Both the position numbers and the translations under genes were made by a program. A stretch of DNA of 64,000 nt from contig NC_088340.1 in the NCBI RefSeq assembly GCF_036884655.1, forward strand, positions 7,853,501-7,917,500, in the 5' to 3' direction. Shown here piece by piece: positions 24,101 to 34,135 of the stretch (position 1 is the stretch's first letter; every line of letters starts with the position of its first letter). The DNA is from Musa acuminata AAA Group (Eukaryota; Streptophyta; Magnoliopsida; Zingiberales; Musaceae). The notes beneath the pieces are model-generated. The model made no database searches. It was not told the DNA's origin and saw nothing but the letters and a program-made list of their open reading frames with translations.

Positions 24101-25091
24101 CAATCTTGATGCACCTGGACGAATTTCTGGGGGACTTGATCTTGATCTAAATAGGGTCGATGAAGGTATGGAAAGTGGCCAGTTCTTAGTGAGCACCTCC
24201 CATAGGATGGAGGTTCCACTTTTTGCCGTAGGACAAGCATCAACAGAATTTCCTAATAGGGAGGCCAATATGTTAAGGGACTTTGATCTAAATAATGGAC
24301 CGGGCCTCGATGAAGTTTGTGCTGAACCTGTAACGAGGAACCAAAATACAAAAAGCACTGGTAGTGTGCCATTCTTACCCGCAGTTGCTGGTGTCAGAAT
24401 GAATCCTCCTGAATTGGGAAGTGTATCATCGTGGTTTCCTCCTGGTGGTTCTTATCCTGCTGTTGCTATACCATCCTTCTTGACCAACAGAGGAGAGCAC
24501 CCTTACCCAATTGTTGCAGCTGCGGGAGGCCAAAGAATTTTGGGGCCAGTTACAGCTAGTGGTCCCTATGGGGGAGATGTTTACCGGGGCCCTGGGCTTT
24601 CATCATCTCCAGCCATGGCATTTGCTCCTGCTACGGCATTTCCTTATGCTGGGTTCACATTCGGGTCCAATTTTCCGCTTGCATCAACTTCGTTTTCAGG
24701 TGGATCGGCAACCTTTGTTGATTCTTCGTCTGGAGCTGGTTCAGGTTTCCCTGCCATTCCTTCGCCACTTGTTGGACCTGCTGGTGGCATTTTATCCAAT
24801 TATCCGAGGCCTTATGCGATAGGCCCTCCTGAGGGTAGTGCCAGTGGTGGATCCGACAACAGCAGGAAATGGATTACATCAGCACTTGATCTTAATGCAG
24901 GTCCAGGAAATGCAGAAGGAAAGGATGACAGATTGCCCTTGCCATCGAGACAACTAGTTTCAAACTCCCAGGCTTTCATGGAGGAACAGGTAAGAATGTA
25001 TGCGGTGGCAGGAGGGGGTCTGAAGAGGAAGGAACCTGAGGGAGGTTGGGATGCAGATAGATCTGCTTACGAGCAAATCTCATGGCAGTGA
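18130..25091 (+). CDS. SUO: BAH + TFIIS N-terminal domain protein, SUO-type, 1673 aa
   Basis: The CDS is join(18130..18309,20147..20515,20619..25091). Exon 1 gives MHGREGEERKRRRHMWPVPA, the conserved start of Arabidopsis SUO (AT3G48050 type). Exon 2 is a BAH domain (residues about 61-183, DGRKIRVGDCALF to LWWLTDQDYIN). Exon 3 opens ERQEEVDQLL and carries a TFIIS N-terminal/LW helical domain at about 294-424 (GGLISTEGVEKLVSLLQ to LIDTWKKR), a long Ser-rich disordered region, five DLN motifs and a C-terminus ending RKEPEGGWDAD..SWQ. GW pairs occur at PGWKG (23874-23879) and GGW (25044-25049). In Arabidopsis SUO is a nuclear GW protein reported to act in miRNA-guided translational repression; BAH domains read chromatin. 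Intron 1 is 1837 bp and the last exon is very long, as in the family. The frame is intact. Confidence 0.93.
19906..20075 (+). repeat. ~84-bp tandem duplication in SUO intron 1
   Basis: GTTGCAAAAATGCATCAGAC at 19906 and GTTGCAAAATGTGGCAGACA at 19990 begin two similar blocks. Each contains TTTTGTTTGGGGTAGTTCTT. The copies differ by several substitutions, so the duplication is not recent. It ends about 70 bp before the exon 2 acceptor. Confidence 0.8.
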
Positions 25092-25690
25092 AGAGATTTT
25101 AGAAGCAGCAAATCAGTAGCAGTATCCAAATACAGTAAGCTGTCTTATGTTCTTGTTGTATATGGTGTGATTTGTGTTCATGAGTGGTCTATTCTAGACT
25201 ATAATAAATGATTTATCCTTGTTTTGCAGGCACACACATATGTGGAATTCCTTGTATTGGTTTGCACTAAGTTATGCACTTAAAGCCGCATGTGTCCTGA
25301 TGTTTCTTGAGGAATATGTGGAAATCTTTCAGAGGATTCTGAAACTTGCTGTATTTCCTGTAAATGTGGACACTCGTTGAAACAAATTTTCATTAGTTCA
25401 GCACTTTGTCTTACGTTGCTTTAGCATGTTCCAGCGTGTTTTCTGGGGAAACCCCTTGCAGGACGACGACATTACTTTTGTCGAGTCTTTTATCCATTGG
25501 AGCCACTGCAATCAGGTGCTTTCTTCTTTCAAAGGATGTTTATATGTTCATGATTGGTGGCTACTGCAGCTTACTATGCTGCCTGCCTTTGCTGCTTCAT
25601 GGAGTTGACAATTTCTGCTATATGAGTTGAATAGTATGCCATCTGAGCACTTCAGTATCACTTTATTGAATTAATGCTATCATACGATTC
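25092..25690 (+). other. SUO 3' UTR with a probable intron at 25135-25229
   Basis: A GTAAGC donor at 25135 and a TTGTTTTGCAG acceptor ending at 25229 lie just after the stop codon, about 43 nt downstream. This would be a 95-bp 3' UTR intron. An AATAAA-type signal near 25201 falls inside that intron, so the mRNA could alternatively end there. Confidence 0.5.
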
Positions 25691-25963
25691 TGTTGTCAAG
25701 TTTTGTCACTCGAAACTTAGTGGATCAATTGGCAGCCAGCAACTGCCTGAGTTGCATTAGTCATTCTTTCTCCCTTTCGAGTCGAGCATTTTAGTGCATG
25801 GGTCAGTGACTTCCATAATCTTTAGTACTCGTTAAGCTTCTTGTTTCATTTAGTTGGTGCATGAGAAGGTTGATGGTGTCTGTTCTGGTAACTGTTGGAT
25901 CATTTATGTGAGCTGCATGTTTGTTCATGCGGCACCCCTGTTTGTGTTGATTCCGAGTCTTAC

Positions 25964-25996
<33 letters not shown>

Positions 25997-28708
25997 AGCA
26001 ATCAAAACACTTAGGTTTATCTGACGCAATTGCTGTAATCTTAATTCCTTGTCTTTTGGCCATCTACTGTCGGGAGCTACATTGAATACGAGACAGACTG
26101 CATCGACACTGTCCGTCTTTTCGTCGAGCACGTGGAAGGCAAAGAAAGTGGCAGCGAAATCTACAAGGATGAGCATAGAAATCATCAACCACGGACAGAA
26201 AGCACTACACCCCCACGGCCACGGGCATCATCTGAGTCACCGTCGAAAGGCGAGTCCCATCGCCGGGCCCCCGGGGCAGACCACTTGGTGCGCACAAAAA
26301 TGTGTCGACGAAGGCATGACAAAGACGAAGGACATGATGATGCCCGTGATGCGATACTTGTGTCTGCTTCACTACTTCATTTATTCCCTCCTGTCCCCTT
26401 CATGTCCTTCGCCTTCTGACATCCTCCAGCCATAAAGACAAAAGAAAGGGCGAGATAGAGAGAGATTGGTCCACCACGCAACACGACCTTCTTTCCCATC
26501 ACATGTGGTGGAAGCCGGTGACGCGACGATGGGGCCGATCCAACCAAGGCTGATGGTGGATTTGTTTCTTGAGGGGGTGATGGGCTCACATGCAGACGTA
26601 TGTCGGCTTCTCGGCATCAGCCACATGACCTGACGTTTGTGCGAGATCCAGATCTTACTTGCCGCGCCACCGTCACATGGCGGTGTTGGACGACCTGCAC
26701 GCGTCTCGAGGCTACCGTTGCCTTCTGCCTTCTGCAACACGTTGGATGCACGGGTGGGGCAGCGGTGACGACAATGGTGCCATCAGCGGCATGGAAATGG
26801 GGCTTTGGATTCCGACATTGCATCAATCATAAATATCTTTTGACTGTCTATCTATCTATCTCTTCCTCCGTATGGACAATGTTATTACTTTTACATCATC
26901 TTCGTTCCATCTTTGCTTGCCTAGTCACATTTAGTCTTTTGACTCTGTTGCTTAGTTTTCCTTTGTGAAATCTTATCATGTAGTTTTATCGTTTTCATTC
27001 CATCGTGACTTTCTTTGACGGACCCATCACGAGGTCTCATTATTTTTTCCTCATTTTCTTCAACCTCATCATCATCTTTCTCTTCTTCGTGAGGTCTTAT
27101 TGTTGTTGCCTTCATCACATTGATTGCCTCCGTCTCGGCATTTTTATCCTGTTGCTTCGATCGTGCCATCACCATGACGAAAGGAGAAACCGAACATAAA
27201 ACGCTGTGGATGTTTGGTTTTGCTTGCAAGTTTTGCTCATCGCTTCAGCTTCCACGAGACCATAGGATGGTGTCTTCTGAGAGCTTCTTCTGTGGAGTTG
27301 CAGATCTCCTCTTTGCACCACGCAAACGCATACCATGAGAGCAATGAAAGGGGAGCAAGCTGGGAACGATTTGAAACAAAATCGACACATTTGTATCGTT
27401 AGAAAGTAGTATTGCAATCGAGAAGCACTCGTATCAAAGAAGCGTCCCATCTAACTTGTTGGATAACATTAGGATTCATTCTTAGAAAAAGGAAATTATA
27501 TTGTAAAGTCTGTGATACAAATTGAAGAGCTGATCGATCAGCAGCAGCAGCAGCAGGAAACATAAAAGAGGAAGACTATCATCTACTGAAATGAGCCAAA
27601 GACCCCTCAATTCTCCCACCATTCCCTCAGAGCTTGGGGATATATATAAATAAAATCATTAGCAGCTATTAAAACCCTTAAAGTTGCGATGCTTATCATC
27701 ATTACTATTAGTTTAACGATACTAGAAGGAGGTAGCTATAATACTGAGAAAGAACTATATATGCTAGTCAATCTCCTTCGTACCTACTTGAAAACAATCG
27801 AAATGGAAGCCTAAAATTTTCCTGAATAGAATCCTAAAAAATGAACAAAAAAGACATTGATATTATGATGAACATTCTTGGTTTACATAAAGTTTCAAAA
27901 CATAATTATTAAGATCATAAATACTAAAAGACTATGAAACATTTCGACAAATCTCCTTTTAAATAGAAAACAATCTTGATTCATAAAGGATTTCATATTA
28001 TAAATTTTAAGAGATCAAGATCGTGATTTCGATAAAAAATTATTCAAATTTAAATCATCAAAATCATTATCAAAATCCAAGAGATTCACAAAGATGATAC
28101 AAATGGATTCATCAAAATCAATAAGATTGAGCAAAATAATTTTCAAGAATGTTTTCCTCTTTTCGATTGTTTCAAACATATAATTTTGTTTCACTTATGT
28201 CAAATAAAAACATGTATCATGTTTAAAATCGAAAGAGTAAGATTTATTACAACAAAGATCAGTAAGATACTTTCATTATGGTAAAAATCAATAATCCATA
28301 AATCGCAAGATTCATCATGAATAATTTCAAAATTTATTAAGCATGATCAATATGCATGATACTAAAATATGGTTTCAAAATGTTTAATATTTTTATTACA
28401 CAATTTCATCATTATGCATCATTATATGCATGTGAGAATCTAAAAAAGAGATAATAGATGTATAGTTACAAGTAGACAGTTTATTCTAACATAATTTTTG
28501 AAAGAAAATTTTAATTCTGAACATAATCTTGAGCCACCAAATAACCCTCTAATTTATCTAACGCTCATCCAAAAAGTAGGGATAAGTGATGTGTTAATAT
28601 ACACTATTTATGGTGAGCAGAGACTTGAAGGAGTCAATGTCCAAATTCAAGTGTTTTTTTCAAATTTAATTTATAGAGAATAGGCAGCTTTTACTTATAC
28701 AGAAACTC

Positions 28709-28734
28709 AAGTCAACTAACTTATTAGTTGACTT
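28709..28734. repeat. Perfect 11-bp inverted repeat with opposed W-box cores
   Basis: AAGTCAACTAA (28709-28719) and TTAGTTGACTT (28724-28734) are exact reverse complements around a 4-nt loop. Each arm carries TTGACT or its complement, the core bound by WRKY factors. No gene lies close by, so any regulatory role is speculative. Confidence 0.6.
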
Positions 28735-30131
28735 AGAGATGAAGCCCTATGAAGTTGGAATAGAGGTCAAAGTGTGAAATCCATTGAATGCTCAAGGAGA
28801 GTGTCTTTGAGGTCATCATAAAAATCAAAGTGTCTTTTGCTCCTACCCATTTCAAGAAGAGGGCTCTAATTTGTAGTAGGAAGAAGAAGACTCTAATTTT
28901 CATTTGAGTTGATTGTGCAAGTTTGGGGAAGTGGGAGGCATAAGATCCAATTCAGGGGATCAGATTGCAAAGCACAATCCAATTATTATGAACTGGTCAA
29001 GTGGAACAAGCAGAGTCCCATAGAATCAAAGATCAAAAGCTTCAGACAATTTTATTATTACTCATTTTGGTAGATTAGGCAGATCAAGTCTTAGGGGACT
29101 GAGGATGCTAACCTTTTTATAATAGATACATTTTTGTGGGCAGATTTGGCTCAAAGTTGAATGAATGAATGGCTTTTGTTTAAAAGAATGGAGCATTTTT
29201 CTTAGTTTAAGAAAATATTCGGTCCATTGCTTTTGGGATTGATAATTATATAATCAAAATTTTATATGATATTAGAGCATAGTATAAGTTTGAGTGTGAT
29301 ATCTATCTGTCTCTATTTGTTATGGTGTTTAATATAAATATACTTATGCGATGAGCTCTATCTATGTAAAGTCTATTTTTTTAAAATTAAAAAATATATT
29401 AAAACTTAAGTGTGAGAGTACAAAATGCTTGTGAGATCATATTAAAAAAAGCTAGAGAATGTGTGTAATCATAGATGATTTTTTTTTTCTTCCTTAACAT
29501 AAATCAAATTATCATAAATAATGCGTTATTCTATTTAAATTATTAACTTTTGTATTTGTATAGTATGATTAAAAAAGATTAAAATTGATTTTCTTAATCA
29601 TGTGGATAAGTTAAAAAAATTATAATCGTAATTCAATCTAGCTAGAATACTCATGATAGTCTCTATTCAATCTACGTATATTGCATTGGTGTTTATTATA
29701 AAACTTTATAATTCGATAACCTTCAACCCCACGAGGACATATCATCTTTATCTACACACTAAGTTATAATCTTCTTACTTAACATCATAACACGCTTCAC
29801 ATCAAAGTTTCTTTCTATTGCATACTCATTGACAATTTGTTTGAATTCTTCTAAAACCTAAAAATAAAAATAAAAACATTTATCTTAAATCATATAATTC
29901 TTACAAATAACAAAAATAACATTTATGGAAATATTATGGATCTTTTATTTATTTTTTTAAAAAATAAATTTTTGGGTATAAAATCCTCATCTTCCACATA
30001 TGGAACCAAAAAATTTTAATATCAAATCATCATCTTCATATGTCTCGAAGGCTAATACTAACTATCTCTATCATATTTGGCTCTCCAATACGGTCCTATG
30101 TATATATAAACTCATCAACAAATTCATAACC

Positions 30132-30190
30132 ATATATATATATATATATATATACATATGTATATATATATACATATGTATATATACACA
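30132..30190. repeat. (AT)n tract with CATATG interruptions
   Basis: Alternating TA runs broken by TACATATGTA palindromes. The whole block is nearly self-complementary and could extrude as a cruciform. Confidence 0.9.
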
Positions 30191-30504
30191 TGTTCGTTGA
30201 TCAATTTAGTTTCGGTAATATCATCACTATCTTTATTTTCATTTGAGAAACATATATCATTCAAGACTAATGTTTATCATAGATCAATGGTTAAGCTAGT
30301 ACTTGATTATTTTTATCCCCAATAAGAGTGATATTATTATATTTCAAGACTTGTGTCCGCTTGGACACTTAAATAGAGAGAATAGAGAATTAACCATTAA
30401 ATGGAGAATACATAATTCAGAAGAGCATCATCCCCATAAACACATATAGAGACAAAATACACAAAGAAAAACAAGTAATAGAATTAGTTGGGGACATTTG
30501 GATC

Positions 30505-31450
30505 ATGGATTCCAAAAAAGTTTCTAAAGCATATCTTTATAGTGTTTTGATTCAGTGTTTACACTATCTTTATTCGAATTTATAAAACTCTGTAAAGGTA
30601 ACATCAAAACACTATACATGGTACATTTTTAAAATTCTTTCATTCATTATAGTGCATACCATAAACACAATTATACTAAAATATCATTTGCATCATGAAT
30701 TATAAATATGTGATTAAAGTATATGGTTACAATGTTTTTATGAAGTGTTCATAGTGTTTTCTTTTTCTGAGTTTCTAAAATACTATAAAGATAACATAAA
30801 AACATTGTATAAGAAATATTTTTGTAATTCTTTCATTCATGACACTACATTATTTGCATAATAGATCAAAAAAGTGATTAAAAGATTTAGTTACGATGTT
30901 TCTATAAAGTGCTTATTATAACATCCCTGATTAGTACCACGTTGAAAGTAGGTAAGATTACGATTAGCTTATAAGGGTCTGATGAGTATATTAATATCAC
31001 ATTCAGCGTATTTTAGTCAGGAGTTTAGACCAAACGAAGTTGATAGGCTAATTAACTTATTAAACTCGGATCGTGTGACATTTGGTATCAGAACCGACCT
31101 AGCATTTGGACATGATGAGAGAAATATTTTGATCAGTAGTTTAGACCAAACGAAGTGGCTAGACTAGTTAGCCCATCAGGCTCGGGTCGTGACACTTATA
31201 GTATTTTCGTAATTCTTCCATTCATTATAATATATATATATATATATATACCATGGATTCGAAAACAGCGATTAAAAAGATTTCGCTATAGTGTTTTCAT
31301 TCGTATTTCTAAAACACTGTAATAATAACATAAAAATACTGTATAGGAAATATTTTTATATTTTTTATTTATTACACTATATTCTGTATACACAATGGTC
31401 TGATGACATTAAAAAACGATTAAAAAATTTCGTTACAGTGTCTTCAAATA
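30505..31450. repeat. Degenerate tandem repeat, unit about 140-190 bp, about 5 copies
   Basis: A pattern recurs starting near 30505, 30692, 30860, 31250 and 31393. It consists of a CATGGATTC-like start, GTGATTAAA, GTTACAGTGTTTT, TTTCTAAAACACTGTAA, ATAACATAAAAACACTGTA, then TAATTCTTTCATTCATTATA. Copies differ at many sites and some are shortened. One copy is interrupted by the miniature LTR element at 30917-31194. The family is unknown to me. Confidence 0.65.
30917..31194 (+). mobile_element. Miniature/deleted LTR element: LTR, primer-binding site, partial LTR
   Basis: 30917-31080 looks like a complete 164-bp LTR (ends TATAACATCC, from an expected TGTAACATCC, to CGTGTGACA). It is followed at once by TTTGGTATCAGAACCGACC, whose TGGTATCAGA core is the initiator tRNA-Met primer-binding site of plant LTR elements. 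Only about 45 bp of internal DNA remain before a second partial LTR (about 31125-31194) repeating GTTTAGACCAAACGAAGT and ending GGGTCGTGACA. CTTAT flanks both sides (30912-30916 and 31195-31199), a possible 5-bp target duplication. The host repeat unit also looks shortened here, so that duplication is tentative. The element has no coding capacity and is either TRIM-like or a collapsed retroelement. Confidence 0.7.
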
Positions 31451-31820
31451 TGTTTATTTATATAATAAAGAAGATGTATTCATTACAACTGTGAAAGAAA
31501 ATTTCAAATTAGATTTTTTTTTTTGTGGTCTTCTTATAGAAAAAGGTAAACATTATTTCATTGCTCATGAAGAAACAATTACCTCACCATTGATGCACAT
31601 TATTTTTAGTAAGCCATATAACATAATATCACATAATTTTATTATAATATCATGCATTAACAATATGCCAATTTAGTATCATATAATGCCATACTATATA
31701 TAATAAAATTATATCATTAGAATAATGCCATTATGATGCTTCTTAAACCAGTGGTTTAGAATTAGATCACAGATCTAAATTATGATCCATTTCTTGTGCC
31801 TGATTTGAGTGAGACATATA

Positions 31821-31861
31821 AAGCCCATTGGGCCACCCAAAATAGGCCCATATGGTGCCCA
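31821..31861. promoter_or_regulatory. Cluster of GGGCC/GCCCA (site II-like) elements
   Basis: Within 41 bp there are AGCCCATTGGGCCA (near-palindromic), TAGGCCCA and TGCCCA. TGGGCC/T elements bind TCP factors in promoters of growth-related plant genes. The nearest start codon downstream is 830-870 bp away (TBL), so the cluster could also be chance or serve an unseen transcript. Confidence 0.3.
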
Positions 31862-32038
31862 AGTACTAATGTTTCATCCGAGATTCCAGTTTAGTTTTGG
31901 ATGGGAGATTTATGAGATGCCAAAGCATTTTCTTGTATATTTATTATTCACGCTTCTAATATCAAATAACGTACGATTTTATGTCGAGATATTATAATGT
32001 TTCACGAGTGATAAGTTTCATATCTGAATCTACATGTG

Positions 32039-32039
<1 letters not shown>

Positions 32040-32085
<46 letters not shown>
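32040..32085. repeat. (AT)23 microsatellite
   Basis: A pure alternating AT run upstream of the TBL gene. A second shorter run lies at 32340-32362. Confidence 0.95.
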
Positions 32086-32088
<3 letters not shown>

Positions 32089-32690
32089 TTTTTAAATATA
32101 TAATTTTACTGTATATCTACAAATACTACACTCATTACTCTTACCTATATTATAGATATTAATGAGTCATGGAATGCCATTACTACCAGTCGTGGCACAT
32201 CGTGGTAGATTCTGGTCAATCTAATGACACCGAATTCCGCACTCGACGTGCCACCCAATTGGCCGAAGCTTCTGTCGGTGGAATGGGAAAGCAATTTGGG
32301 CAGACACGTGTTGATTGGGAACAAAAATTTCAATTGCCATTATATATATATATATATATATAACAAATTAGGTGATATCTCTCACTAGAAGTTTTTGATA
32401 AATTGAAAATAATTATTATTAGTGCGAGTGATGTCTTCAGCAGGAAATAAAATAAATTTATGAAAAATAAAATGGAAAAAAAATGGAGAGAGTAATATGC
32501 AAAAATAAAAGTAAAACAAGGGAAAGACAGGACATGGGCCCCAACACATGGGACATTATTATTTAGTAGTGCTATTGACCCAATCATGTCGCCTCTGCAC
32601 TGGCATTTGTCACCTTCTCCTCTTTCTTCTCCACCTCCCCAAGCTTCCCTTAATCTCCTCCCCATCATCCACCACAACCCCAACACAGGA

Positions 32691-34135
32691 ATGGGCACAC
32701 ACCTCTACCACCATCACAACACCCCCAAAACCCATCATCTCCTCCTCAAGAAGCTCATCATTTGGGCTCTCTACACCATCATCCCCTTGGCTCTTCTCCA
32801 CTTGTACCTCTTCCCTCTCTTTTCTCCCCCTCCCCAACCAAACGCCACTCTCTCGCCCTCCTCCTCCTCCGCCTCTTCCACCACCACCACCACCACTTTC
32901 ACCTCCTCCTCCTCCTCCTCCTCCCCCTCCTCCCAAGGTATACCAGCTTCACTCTTCTTTCTATCGTGGGCAGATGTCATGACACTGATCTGTTTGTGTG
33001 TGGTTTTTGCGATTCTGCAGCAGGAGTAGCTGAGCTGAAGAAGCGGCCGAGCAGGCCCCGGTGCAACTACTCCGATGGCCAGTGGGTTCGACACTCCGGC
33101 GAGCCTCGTTACAGTGGCACCGGCTGCAAGACCATCAAAGAAGGGCAGAACTGCATGGCGCATGGCCGGCCCGACACCGGCTACCTCCACTGGCGGTGGC
33201 AGCCGAAGCAGTGCGCGGTCCCAGCCTTCGACCCAGCCGCGTTCCTGCGGCTGATCGAGAACAGGCACCTGGCCTTCATTGGCGATTCCATGGCCCGGAA
33301 CCAGCTGGAGTCCCTCCTCTGCCTCCTCGCCACCGCGGAGGAGCCCGAGCTGGTCTACCGCGATGGCGAGGACAATAAGTTCCGGCGGTGGGTCTTCCGC
33401 GGCCGCAACGCGACCGTGTCCGTCCTCTGGTCGCCCTTCCTGGTGAAGGGATTGGAGAAGTCGGAGGCGACGGGGCAGTACCACAACAATCTGTACCTGG
33501 AATCCGTCAACGAGCGGTGGGCTTCGGAGTTGGATGGGATGGACGTGGTGGTCTTCTCGGTGGGGCACTGGTACCTCCACCCGGCATTCTACCACGAGAA
33601 CGGGGTCGTTCTCGGCTGCCACCACTGCCCGGAGTTCAACTACACCGAGATCGGCTTCTTCGATGTGTTCCGCAAGGCACTCAACACCACTCTCAGGGAG
33701 GTCAGCAGAAGACACGATTCGTCACCAGGCACTTCCGAGAAGCTCGTGGTGCTGACGACCTTCTCCCCGGCGCACTTCGACGGGGAATGGGACAAGGCCG
33801 GGGCGTGCCCGAAGAAAGAGCCATACAAGGAAGGGGAGAAGGAGATGGAGTACATGGACGCCGAGATGAGGAAGATAGAGGTGGAGGAAGTGGCCGCGGC
33901 GGCGGAGAGGGGAGGAGGAAAGGGGCTGAGGTTTGAGGCGTTGGACGTGACCAAGATGGCACTGATGAGGCCGGACGGCCACCCGGGGCCATACATGCAT
34001 CCCAATCCTTTTGCCAATGGAGCGCAGGAGAGGATGCAGAATGACTGTGTGCACTGGTGCTTGCCGGGCCCAATTGATTCATGGAATGAGATACTACTGG
34101 AGATGATGAGGAGATGGAAGGGTGAGAGCAAATGA
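32691..34135 (+). CDS. TBL: TBL/DUF231 polysaccharide O-acetyltransferase, two exons, 452 aa
   Basis: The CDS is join(32691..32937,33024..34135). Residues 1-20 are cytosolic and His-rich, 21-44 form a signal anchor (KLIIWALYTIIPLALLHLYL), and a Ser/Thr/Pro-rich stem follows. The TBL domain begins RCNYSDGQWVRH. The GDS block FIGDSMARN (Ser about 171) and the C-terminal DCVHWCLPGPIDSWNE block (Asp about 423, His about 426) supply the esterase-type catalytic triad. NCMAHGRPDTGYLHWRW is a typical TBL signature. Such proteins are type II Golgi membrane enzymes that O-acetylate cell-wall polysaccharides. The C-terminal motifs are most like the TBL19-27 clade, which includes xyloglucan acetyltransferases, but substrate cannot be called from sequence. 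An upstream in-frame ATG at 32586 would add 35 residues; I prefer 32691 because it puts the anchor near the N-terminus. The acceptor is GCAGCAG, so alternative splicing could add one residue. Confidence 0.9.

Larger units (their letters stand above)
25691..30500. other. Long spacer, partly GC-rich then very AT-rich; no gene supported
   Basis: 25963-25997 is an interrupted CT tract. 26050-27300 has GC-richer patches with overlapping frames on both strands, none recognisable; a minus-strand peptide MISMLILVDFAATFFAFHV near 26185-26130 is membrane-like but isolated. 27480-30500 is AT-rich with no coding signal. Small (CAG)n at 27539-27557 and (AT)n at 30132-30190 occur. Confidence 0.45.
31451..32690. 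other. AT-rich spacer and promoter side of the TBL gene
   Basis: Contains (AT)n at 32040-32085 and 32340-32362 and a cluster of GCCCA elements at 31821-31861. No gene is seen. 32550-32690 is C-rich and probably the TBL leader. Confidence 0.45.

Noticed and set aside
26049..26740. Overlapping frames of 87-128 codons on both strands
   Set aside because: GC-rich patch giving open frames everywhere; none resembles a protein family. The membrane-like peptide near 26185-26130 is too short to call.
30917..31194. Host gene fragment reading
   Set aside because: The TGGTATCAGA primer-binding motif directly after the terminal-repeat edge and the repeated LTR segment fit a retroelement, not a gene.
32771..33715. 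314-codon minus-strand frame antisense to the TBL gene
   Set aside because: GC-rich exon shadow; the plus-strand frame carries the conserved TBL motifs and catalytic residues.
33388..33936. 182-codon plus frame inside TBL exon 2
   Set aside because: Shifted-frame shadow of the TBL coding sequence, low complexity.
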